From Podarcis raffonei (Eukaryota > Chordata > Lepidosauria > Squamata > Lacertidae), in NCBI RefSeq assembly GCF_027172205.1, contig NC_070614.1, positions 34,648,001 through 34,712,000 of the forward strand: 64,000 nucleotides of DNA, read 5' to 3'. Under the pieces are notes generated by a model. It saw only the letters and a list, made by a program, of their open reading frames with translations, did not search any database and was not told the DNA's origin. Position numbers and translations under genes: made by a program. This document shows, piece after piece, positions 54,901 to 64,000 of this stretch. Numbering within the stretch: the first letter of the stretch is position 1; each line of letters starts with the position of its first letter.

Positions 54901-57438
54901 AAAACTCCAATAAAAATCTTTATAAAAAAAAAAACAAATGTAAAGCATCGTCTGAAAGATCTAAATGGAGCCTTTTTCAAGTCTTGCCTTTTATGTCTCT
55001 ATTTAGCTCCATCAATTCCTTAGAGTTATCTCATTTAACAACAGTGTGGGGGACAAAATATCCTTCAACCAGAATGGGGAGGTAGTAGCTGGATTGGACA
55101 TTGTCAACTGGATTTTTTCCTTGAACCAATCATTTCGTTCCGTGAAAGTTGGGAAGGTTGATCCTGAGAGTCCTGCAGACCAAGCATTCACAATCAGTGA
55201 GGATGACATAACATGGCACAACTGGTTTAACCAGGTAGGATCCAATTTTAGACAAGTAGGAAATTATTCAAATGTTGTATTTTTAAGCCGCCCTGAGTTT
55301 ATTAAATGTTGGAGGGTGGGCTAAACATTTTATGACTAAAATATTAATCTCTAGGTAGCAGCTAACTGAAGCAGACCTGCAACTTGAGGCCATTACATGT
55401 GCTCCCTTGGCCCCATCCCTCTTGGCTTACAGCAAGAGGGGCCAGGGGCTGACTGGTTGGGTCCAGTGTGTGGTTAACACTGCACTGCATGAGAGGGTGG
55501 TCCCCGTTGCAAGTGTTGCATTGAAAGAGGCAGTGGGGAGACTGCTCCTGCTGAAACTAACTTTGGACCCTTTGGACTGGAACAATTATTGACCAGTTGT
55601 AAGTATCCGCTTTGGCGGGAAGGTGGCAGAGAGGGCCCTGTAAGGGCAGCTGCAGGCATCCTTGGAAGACACAGATTACTTAGATTCAGTCCCAACCTGG
55701 GTTCAGAAATGGCCAAAGAATAGAATTGGCCTTGCTTGCCCAGGTAGATGACCTATGCCAAGAATGTGGTGGGCTGTGTGACCTTGCTCCTGCATTTTGA
55801 TCCCTCGTTGGCTTTTCATACCGTCGACCATGGCACAACATTGTGGCTCTCTCTAATCCATGTAGGTTGGTGAGAGCCACAATGTTGTGCCATTTTTATT
55901 GTTATAAAAGGGGGAAATAGAAGTATTGGTCCCATTCATGCATTACTGAATTGTCATGTCATTTCAAATGCATATGGAAAAGCCCTAGAAACTTAAGGAC
56001 CCCAAACTCTTTAGTCTGAACATGTTTATTCTCTTTCATGTATGGATTAGACACAACCCCTGTCAATATGTAGCGAGAGTTGTGCTCCTGGTTACAGCAA
56101 GATAGTGAAGGAGGGTCAGCTATTCTGCTGTTATGATTGCATCCTGTGTCCAGAAGGGAAGATTTCAAACCAGAATGGTAAGAAATATATTTCAAATGAA
56201 ATTAAGAGGAATTGGTATATAGCAATACTTTTCTTAGGTGGTATGATTGAACAGTTTGGTAAGGAGAGGCTGTGAGGAAGCTACTGGAGACAAAATAATC
56301 TGGAGTGTGTATCTGGAGTGCGTCTATGATCTGTTATTAATTTTTTTAAAAAAAAATCAGTGAATAGCTGGCCATTAAAAATAATTTAACCACTCAACCT
56401 CTGCCACATTTCATCATATCTACACTAATTTTAAATAGAGAACTTATAGTAGTTTTGGAGCTCTGGCGTGTTCTTCAAACTGGTGCCAGAAAGCTTAATG
56501 GCTTGACCAAATCATTTCATGTTGCAGATATGAACGACTGCCAAAAATGCACAGATGGGAACTATCCAAACAAAAACCAGGATTTCTGTATTCCCAAGAC
56601 TGTAACCTTCTTGGCTTATGAAGAACCATTAGGGATCGGTTTAGCTTGTTTTTCTCTTTCCTTTGCTTTGATCACAGTTCTGATCCTAGGAGCATTTATG
56701 AAGCATCATGGCACACCCATCGTCAAAGCTAACAACCGCAACCTTACCTACACTCTCCTCATCTCCCTCTTGCTCTGCTTCCTTTGTACACTGCTATTCA
56801 TTGGCCGACCTGAGAAGGTAACATGTCTCCTCCGACAAACTGCTTTTGGCATAATCTTTTCAGCGGCTGTTTCATGTGTCTTGGCAAAAACAATCACTGT
56901 GGTTCTTGCTTTCATGGCCACCAGGCCAGGATCCAAGATGAGGGTGTGGGTGGGGAAAAGACTAGCCAACTCCATTGTTCTGTCCTGCTCCTTGGTTCAG
57001 GTAGGTATCTGTATGGTGTGGCTGGCAACCTCCCCCCCGTTCCCAGATGTGGACATGCACTCTGTAACAGATGAAATCATATTGGAATGTAATGAGGGGT
57101 CTGTGACTCTGTTTTACTCTGTTCTTGGCTACATGGGTTTCCTGGCCATTATCAGTTTCATTGTGGCTTTCCTTGCCAGGAAGTTACCTGACAGTTTCAA
57201 TGAAGCCAAGTTTATCACTTTTAGCATGTTGGTTTTTTGCAGTGTTTGGCTGTCCTTTATTCCATCCTACCTGAGCACCAAAGGAAAATACATGATTGCA
57301 GTGGAGATCTTTTCTATCTTAGCCTCCAGCGCTGGGGTGCTAGGGTGCATCTTTTCACCAAAATGTTACATTATATTATGGAGACCTGAACTGAACAATA
57401 GGGAAGAGCTAATAAGAAGAAAATACAGAAAAAATTAA
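51735..57438 (+). CDS. V2R-5: vomeronasal type-2 receptor, six coding exons
   Basis: Exons join 51735-51955, 52240-52531, 53465-54325, 55007-55234, 56051-56177 and 56528-57438: 879 codons, then TAA. The start at 51735 gives [20 protein letters not shown], a normal signal peptide; in-frame codons continue upstream to 51648 but add an atypical polar N-terminus. Venus-flytrap region to residue 534, linker 535-601, seven helices, and a tail three residues longer than the paralogues (RRKYRKN). The linker has unusual residues: [17 protein letters not shown] and DCILCPEG, with Leu for Pro. It is the most compact gene of the array (5.7 kb). It pairs with V2R-4 by sequence in exons 2, 3 and 6 and in introns 1 and 2. 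No disabling change was found. Confidence 0.92.
52240..52531 (+). CDS. V2R-5 exon 2
   Basis: 292 bp, acceptor TTCTAG|C, donor CACAG|GTAGG. The start ([20 protein letters not shown]) is identical in protein to V2R-4. Confidence 0.92.
53465..54325 (+). CDS. V2R-5 exon 3
   Basis: 861 bp, acceptor CCTTAG|CTC, donor [27 protein letters not shown] departs from the common [16 protein letters not shown]. It ends [19 protein letters not shown] as in V2R-4. Confidence 0.93.
54561..54934 (+). mobile_element. L1-like 3' end with perfect 21-bp target duplication
   Basis: A 374-bp piece ends in CAATAAAAATC plus an A-run, and its body (TTTGAATGGGAATACAAAAGG) matches the 3' UTR of the single-ORF elements at 39855 and 46766. 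The same 21 bases (CAAATGTAAAGCATC...) lie at 54540-54560 and 54935-54955. It is heavily 5'-truncated and, with an unbroken duplication, young. It lies in V2R-5 intron 3. Confidence 0.9.
55007..55234 (+). CDS. V2R-5 exon 4
   Basis: 228 bp, acceptor ATTTAG|CTC, donor ACCAG|GTAGGA. Encodes [15 protein letters not shown] and [11 protein letters not shown]; it keeps the [11 protein letters not shown] loop lost in V2R-4. Confidence 0.92.
55270..55890 (+). mobile_element. Old CR1/L3-like LINE fragment in V2R-5 intron 4
   Basis: Decayed RT-type wording (near 55440-55600: [43 protein letters not shown]), comparable to the CR1 stretch LCGVVNASLCEGTFPDPLKE. Strongly diverged. Confidence 0.6.
56051..56177 (+). 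CDS. V2R-5 exon 5
   Basis: 127 bp, acceptor GATTAG|ACA, donor AAT-G|GTAAGA. All linker cysteines are kept despite the changes [11 protein letters not shown] and CILC. Confidence 0.92.
56528..57438 (+). CDS. V2R-5 exon 6 (seven-helix domain)
   Basis: 911 bp, acceptor GTTGCAG|AT. Helices as in V2R-4; TM7 ends [14 protein letters not shown], and the tail is slightly extended. Confidence 0.95.
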
Positions 57439-59755
57439 GAACCTGCAACCTTTGTTTTAGTTTATGATCTAGAGTTTCAAATATGCAGAGCAGAATATTT
57501 ATAGTAGTCAGCACAGATAAATCTTATTCATCTATCAACACAGGGGTCCCACTATCCGCCCCCTCACTTTTTGTAAATTTACATATTCAAGCATAAAGAA
57601 TTATGCCCAAACCTCACTATACACTCTGCAAATTCAGATACTTGAACAGATGAATCAGAGTCCAGGGGAACTGGACAAATCAATTTTTTCCTTTGTCTCT
57701 CTTTTACTGATTGGTTGCAGTCATTTCAGGAAGAAATCAGGTGGGGATGGGGATTGGACAAATCCCTGATTAGAAATGTTTCCATAGGAAATAATGGAAA
57801 TTATGGACTTCTTATGCAAACACTTGCCTAATGAATGATTTCCAGGAACACATTGTGTTTCATAAGCAGGAAATGCATATATCATTATATTTCTAACTCA
57901 TATTTTCTTTTAGAAGATTTTCAATTTTCCCCAAGTTAAAAGCTTCATTTGGAATACTGGATAAAAGTTTGTCTAAAGGGAAACTATGGAGCCCATACAT
58001 CTTACTCTCATCTCCCTTTCAGCAGCTCTTCTTGAAATCCATGAGCTGCTTCTCAAATACAAAAATGCTTCTCAAATACAAAAATGGCAGGACACAGACC
58101 CTCAGCGATCCTGTGGCTGTCTCATCCCAACTTGGCTGGTGCCCAAATAAACCCCATTTGCCTCAGGACTCAGCCAAATCCAGTGCCTAACCCTAATATT
58201 TATAACCCACTCTTTGCTGAATGTTTCAATCCCAGAGCAGGGAACAGTGCAATAAAAGAACAATATAAGTATACAGGAAAAGAAAGATACCAATATACAA
58301 AACTTGCAGTATCCATTAAAAAACCACAATTTCAATAAATAATATAAACAAAAACTCCATCAAAAGAACAAACCAAACAGCGGTGAGGACCAAAAGTAAG
58401 GCATTTGATGAGAATAGCTATTGCTTCAGATTTCCATCTCCACCCACCCCCAATAAACTGGGTGCCATGTGTTTTTCTTCTGTTAAATTTAGGTTTCCAA
58501 AAAAAACTGCTATAAACTTAAACAAGCCTCCCAGATATCTAACATCCCTAGCAGCCCATGGGCCTGGGAACTGATGTAGCTTCTGCAAACCAGGTTTAAA
58601 GAGCTACAAATATTTGTAGAGCTGGGGATTTCAGAGGCACTAATCAGAGTAGCCTCCATGTTGAGAGAGAGGCACTTTGCTTTCTTATCTTCTGTCATGA
58701 ATAGTCATCGCATAAATTCTCTTTTGCAACACAGTCTAAAGCTGACAAGCCACCAATCGCACTCTGGGGATACTGCCTCCAAGGACTTGTAAAACTTACC
58801 GTTTAATGAGGTTTGTATAAACTATTCTACATCATACTTGTAAGAGGAATGCAGCTGGCTGAAAATGCAACCTTGACTCTTTTCCTTTTTTTTAACAAGC
58901 TGGGCATCTGGTTCAGAAATAGGGAAACCTCAGGCCCAGGAGTCTCTTTGTCTGGCTCTCAGGACTTTCCCCATAGCCCCACACCCTCTTGAATCACACC
59001 ACTTATTGGCCCTGCTTTGTACCTTCCTCAGGTGTTTTCGCCTGGCTGGACTGTGTCCTTTGAACTCGGATTTTTGTTTGCCTGAATGGGGGGGGGTAGA
59101 GTAGAGAGGGGTGTGAGAGTATGAAGAAACTAGCCTGCTGTACAAAAGGTTGTGGCCAATGCACAACCAGGTTCGGGGCGTGTGAGACATAGTATAGGGT
59201 ATTTATTTTTTAACAGTACAAACTTATACATGTCTACCTGAAGTAAACCCTAATAAGTTCAATGGGATTTACTCCCAGGTAAGTGTATATAGTGTTGCAA
59301 CCTCGGTCAACCTTTTGACCTTGATTTGTAGGAGTCTTGTGCATCCTGCAGTATATATTTAATAATATGATTTGATTGGCTCTGCAGATGCTAATAAATA
59401 ATTTAGACTTTCACAACTCTGCTTTCATCAGTGTTAAACAATGTCAAGATTGTGAGGAGGCTGCATTTACCACTTCTTCATTTTTTTTAAACTTGGCAGA
59501 TTAATATGCAGCCTCTTTCATCACTACCAAGTGCACAATTGCTGTACTAGAGGAAAGCGGAATGTTCTTCAGCACTGGAACAGGGAAGCCCTGAGGCGTG
59601 TTTTGAAATGTCTATAGCTGTGTCTTTCCAGCTTTGTAGAACACAGCATCCAATGATTCTGTTAAAGTGTGCATTTCAGGGAAGCAGGGAACATATGAGT
59701 ACATATAGCTAAGGTGAAAAAACAGCAACAAGAAAAAAAGCAATGGGTTTCAAAC
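57439..59755. other. V2R-5 3' flank, no gene recognised
   Basis: No coding-like ORF. The piece 59240-59290 resembles a dispersed repeat (TTCAATGGGATTTACTCCCAGG). The stretch 58890-59210 may be an old repeat of unknown class. No close AATAAA follows the V2R-5 stop. Confidence 0.45.
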
Positions 59756-59756
59756 T

Positions 59757-59945
59757 CATCAGATGTCAAGGAAATAAACAACTATCTGACTTTTAGAAGA
59801 CATCTGAAGGCAGCCCTGTTTAGGGAAGTTTTTAATGTTTGATGTTTTATTCTGTTTTTAATCTGTTGGCAGCTGCCCAGAGTGGCTGGGGAAACCCAGC
59901 CGGATGGGTGGGGTATAAATAAATTATTCATCATCATCATCTTCA
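59757..59945 (+). mobile_element. CR1 LINE 3' end fragment
   Basis: GATGTCAAGGAAATAAACAAC through GCTGCCCAGAGTGGCTGGGG and CCCAGCCGGATGGGTGGGG, ending in a CAT repeat. It holds the intact, single-copy target word AGAAGACATCTGAAGG (59794-59810), the empty-site comparison for the 7SK insertion. Confidence 0.92.
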
Positions 59946-60159
59946 TGTTCTGACTGCTGCTCCATTTCTTAAAGAGTTTGTTGAAGGCTTATATCTGGAA
60001 AGCACTGGAAAACCCGTTCCAGGACACTGTTATATGAAAACACACATTTTATATCTGAAGTATGGTTGCCATATTTCAAAAAGTCTCCATATAACAGATG
60101 CTAGGGAGACAACTGTTGTTGATACAGCAGTATCAATGTGCATGGCACTCTACATCCCT

Positions 60160-60275
60160 CCCCAGCCTGGTGCCCTCCATATATTTTGAACTATGACTCT
60201 CATCAACCCTGACCATTGGTCATGCTGGCTGGGGCGGATGGGACTTGGAGAACCACAGGTTCCCCTTACCAACGC
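60160..60275. repeat. Palindromic dispersed repeat
   Basis: Partly self-complementary sequence around GACCATTGGTCATGCTGGCTGGGG, with TGGTGCCCTCCATATATTTTG on the left, a wording common in reptile repeats. I think it is a non-autonomous DNA transposon but am not sure. Confidence 0.4.
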
Positions 60276-61890
60276 AATAGAATTCAGGACAATTGGAGGA
60301 AGGTTGGCAGGAGGACGGTGGCTGTTTGGGTAGCAACAGCATTCTGGTGTTTGTCTCCCTTTTCCTCCCTCTGTATGCTGTTCTGGGAGCTCTCCTGACT
60401 CCCTAGAGCAGATTTGGGGGAGATGTGGGGGCAAGTGGCCAAGAAGCATGGGGGAAGCCCCATTATGCTCATGGGAGTCCTTGTGCAGTCTTTTACTAGC
60501 ACACCAAGTTCGTTTAACCTGGCCCAATCCATTTTGATTGCCAGGGTCAGGGAGAGTTGCTTGTGGGGGTTTTCTGCCTCAGGAGTCCAAAAAAAATAAC
60601 TTGACCAGTCTTGGGTCCTATGCACCTAGACTTGTGTGTGAGAGATGTGCCATTCATTGCTCCACCTCAGGCAGAAAAGTATCTTACCCCAGCTCTCCCT
60701 TCCAGGCTACCTGGGATCTCAGAGAAGCAAGGTCTCCCAGCATGGAGGTGCTGAGGTGTCATTGTGCACAGAATGGAGGGTATTATTATTTAGTTATGTT
60801 CATGTTTGATTTTTCCAACTAAAAGCAGTCACAAGGCAACTTACTATTTAGGTGGGTCAGTGGGTGGAGGTGCTTGCCAGCACCAATGTACTGGCTCCCT
60901 ACATGTCTGAGCATCTGGGGGGGGGGGCAGTGACCCATGATAGAGAGATGCTGGTGGTGGTGTAACCGATGCTAGGGTTGTGGCCATAACTGCCATTCTA
61001 TGGTGTGTTTTTCAGAACAGTATGTCTTTCTGCTCCTACTCTGCTCTTGTTGCCTAGATTTGGCAACCATGGCACCTGGGTTTCATTCCGCCCACTTGTT
61101 GAAACAACATGTTAACATTATTTCACCTCATACAGCTACTGAAAGGTGTTCATAGCTTATATTAATTGCTCCACCTTGGGCAGAAAAGGGATATACTTAA
61201 AGCTGATAAGTGACATCTGACTGTTTTTCTTGGCTGTTTTCATCCAATGTGCATTACATTATTTTCCCCTTCTGCTTTAATCTTTCAACAGTGCTGCTGT
61301 TTATTCCAGCTACTTTAATACACCATTAAAGAGCCTTTGAACACCAACAAAGGATTTTATTAAGCAAAGTATTTTATTAATATGTGACGTTTTGCAAATC
61401 ACACAAACCATACACTCCAGTGGCCAACACTTTGAACACTCACCCTTTAATTTTCCCACCCCTCATTTTTTTCACTTTTCCACCCCTTTAATTTTTTCCA
61501 CTTTTCATTCATTTACAAGATTCTTGAGAATATTTTGAGAGCTAAAGTTTCAGGGCATCTGGCTCTGGACTCCATAAAGGAAGCAAAATGTGAGGCCCCT
61601 AACTACACATTGTGCTAGAATGTGATTAGCTATCATGTCATGAATTTGTTTTAATTAAATACCTGGCTGCGGGGTCGGGGCAGCTGTAATCACCACTGCA
61701 GCATGTGAGGGAGGGGAGGGTTAAGTCATCCCTCCCCAACTCTGGTCTCAGTAAAAATATTCCCTTGCCCAGTCCAGCAGATAACATTAGAGGGGGGGAA
61801 GTACTGCTGCCAATGGGAGTGGTTTTTTTCCTTAATGCTAACTACTGTATGGGAGATTATATTTACCAAATCACAGCTGTGGAGGGAAGA
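60276..61890. other. Intergenic, nothing recognised
   Basis: Only short ORFs without coding character and homopolymer runs (for example G10 near 60919). Confidence 0.4.
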
Positions 61891-61909
61891 CTTAGATCTC
61901 CCTTGCCCT

Positions 61910-63043
61910 GGGGGGGGGGCACTAGGGGCGCATTGGAAGATGGCCGACAATACCATCTCTCCGACCCACACGGGGTAATTAAGAGACTGTTATGGGAGTA
62001 GGCAACCTCCCTTGTTGCCCCAAGGAAATGGGGAACACTGCCCTTGCCTGCTGTGCCCATAAATCACCCCCTAATTCGAAAGAAGGGGGTGAGGGCCCTA
62101 GGCAGAATGCCCCCGTGTGGACCTCAGCTCTCCTGGACGCTGTCTCTGATCGTGCACTAGCTGCAGCAATTTGGAATAATTAATTACAAAAGAAGCAAAT
62201 GCACATATTTCAAGTGAAGAAGGGGAGTAAAGTCTGCTAATTTAAGTGACCTCTGCAAAAGAAGACGACGGGTTGGAGAAACAGGAATATTTTACGATGA
62301 AGATACACCAAAGGCTGGGTATGTTTGACAACGGGACTGAATGGGGGGGGACCTTTTTTACTTTCCTTCTATGTGATTTACAAGAACCCCTCCTCATTAG
62401 AATCGTCGGTTGAACTGACCCAAGCAGGATGATTAAGGTCTGTGTGGAGATAAACTTTAACCAAAAGTATGCTTTATGGAGATCGAGAAGCAATAAGAGA
62501 TTTTGGAATGGCGCAGCAATTAATTTGGAGTCGCCCTCTTGCCAAAGGATTTATAGCCGGGAGGACAGAATGGACTTGTTTTCAGACTGCATTCCTGGTG
62601 AATCTCCTCAAAGGTTTTGAGAACGGAGGCAGATTGGTGAAGATTAATGATGCTAAGACTGTTTTGATGTATGGAAGTGATGTTATATGGAAAACGTCTG
62701 GATATGGCTACTGGATTAAAAAAAAAATATCCACGCATGATTACAAACTGTTCTAACCAGCTTGTGGATACTATCAGAGGTCACAAAGAGAAAGGAAAAA
62801 TATATGAAAATAACAACAAGAGATGTGGAAAAACAATAAGAAAGGACTGGATAGTACTGTGAACATCATAAGGTTAGATTTGTGGACATTAAAACAGCAG
62901 CAAGAAGCAAGAAGTTGATTGGATCCCCTTCGAAACTTGAAATATGGGTACCCCCAACAAAAACTTAAAATTCAGCTGTGTAATTTGGAATTTATGTAAT
63001 TTGGTTTGATTTGATGTGATTGGTCGGTTAATAAAAAAATATT
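61910..63043 (+). mobile_element. L1-like non-autonomous retroposon, complete, 19-bp target duplication
   Basis: An identical 19-bp word (CTTAGATCTCCCTTGCCCT) bounds it at 61891-61909 and 63044-63062. The insert starts with a G-run and GCATTGGAAGATGGCCGAC, like the start of L1 leaders with a YY1-type AAGATGGCCG site, and ends GGTTAATAAAAAAATATT. With 1134 bp, a leader-like start and a tail, it looks like a full internally deleted element. It has only short ORFs (longest 62469-62756, 95 codons), so it would be mobilised in trans. The identical duplication indicates a recent insertion. Confidence 0.8.
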
Positions 63044-63062
63044 CTTAGATCTCCCTTGCCCT

Positions 63063-64000
63063 TGTACTGTGGCGCCAATCACCATCAGGGTCTATGCCTC
63101 ATCTTCATTTTTCTCCGAAACCCACTACATGATTGCTAATAATTTGGTTGGTGTAATGGAAAATAGTTAAACCCATAGAAGACAGGCTAATGGCTGCTGC
63201 TTAGTGTCATGGCCAGCTGAGGAATAGTGCATGTGATTAATTAAGGGAACATCTACATCACAGTTTTTAATTACTTTAAAAGTCATCCTTTCCTCCTGAG
63301 AATTGCAGTTCTGTGAGGAAACACTGCTTAACAGACCATTATTCCCAGACTGCAACTCCCAGGATGCCATGACAATGAAATTGTCATAAAATCACTATAA
63401 TTTTGTATTTCAGGTATACTTGAAAACATAAAGTGATGTGGGCAGATAGAAGTAGAAAAAGGGGGAGTAAAGGTAAGGATTCCTTGAAGCAACTCTTACA
63501 CAAACCTGTTTCAAACGTACGTATTCCAAACAGACAGTTTTGTATTAGACTGAAATATGGACTTTTAAAATAGTCATAACACTAGCATCCTAAAGTTGAA
63601 ACTTTTTTTTTTAATGCATATTGTGATATGCTGACCTGGGTGGGGGGGGGGAGGTGAAGATAATGCTGACCTTTAGCAATTTGAACATATCAAAATACTT
63701 TGATGACTTTGCTTTTCAGCTTTGATCCAGTAAAAAGCAAGTTCAGTATCAGAGGTAGAAATTGGCATTTACCATGAATCAGGCAGCTACCTCAGGTAGC
63801 TGAATTTCAGTGTTGTGTAAGGGCATCAAATTGTTAATTATTGAATTTATTATTGTATTATTATTATTATTTGCTACCAGAGAAGGGCAGAGGCCTCAGG
63901 TGTCAAAATAAATCAGCCCTGGGTTCTGTGCATGTTGACTAGAGATTTGAGGTGCCATTTGCTGCTGTGCCTTAGGGAACAAAATGAATTGATCCAGCCG
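63063..64000. other. Right edge, no gene recognised
   Basis: A piece at 63256-63385 (TTGCAGTTCTGTGAGG, GCAACTCCCAGGATGCCATGAC) is related to the dispersed repeat at 6490-6660. An (ATT)n run lies near 63845-63870. No coding features. Confidence 0.45.

Noticed and set aside
62469-62756. 95-codon ORF as a gene
   Set aside because: It lies wholly within the retroposon bounded by the 19-bp duplication and resembles no family I know.

Overview
The window is vertebrate nuclear DNA, most likely from a squamate reptile (a lizard seems likelier than a snake). The evidence is a tandem array of vomeronasal type-2 receptor (V2R) genes with lepidosaur-type repeats: CR1 LINEs ending in short microsatellites, a Sauria-type tRNA SINE, L1-tailed retroposons, small Tigger-like (TA target) and hAT-like DNA transposons, and LTR-element fossils. 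No prokaryotic features, CRISPR arrays or rRNA genes were seen.

Layout. 1-2205: fossil Ty1/copia-like LTR element on the minus strand, cut by the window edge. 2216-5470: 5'-truncated CR1 LINE with a nearly open ORF2, carrying a nested 364-bp TA-flanked DNA transposon. 5471-57438: five complete V2R genes, all on the + strand, each with six coding exons and identical intron phases (2,0,0,0,1): V2R-1 (5986-15159), V2R-2 (18619-24358), V2R-3 (27684-35686), V2R-4 (38749-50718), V2R-5 (51735-57438). A broken piece of a sixth V2R last exon lies at 37309-37630. 57439-64000: gene-poor flank holding a CR1 tail and a 1.13-kb L1-like retroposon bounded by a perfect 19-bp target duplication.

The five V2Rs encode class C G-protein-coupled receptors of about 870-887 residues: signal peptide, bilobed Venus-flytrap ligand-binding domain (exons 1-4), cysteine-rich linker (exon 5 and the start of exon 6) and seven membrane segments (exon 6). 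V2R-2 and V2R-3 form one close pair and V2R-4 and V2R-5 another; V2R-1 stands apart. A shared block upstream of exon 1 (TAATTAATT-like site plus a TATA-like box) is a candidate common control region. I found no stop, frameshift or lost splice site in any of the five, so all look potentially functional.

The most unusual observations are: a 53-bp 5' fragment of 7SK RNA inserted into a CR1 copy with a 16-17 bp target duplication and no A-tail; a family of L1-tailed elements that carry only one 213-codon ORF of unknown kind; filled and empty insertion sites in paired introns of V2R-4 and V2R-5, which order duplication and transposition; and a probable gene-conversion tract between V2R-4 and V2R-5. 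All family calls rest on reading the sequence and on memory of the families; no database search was run.
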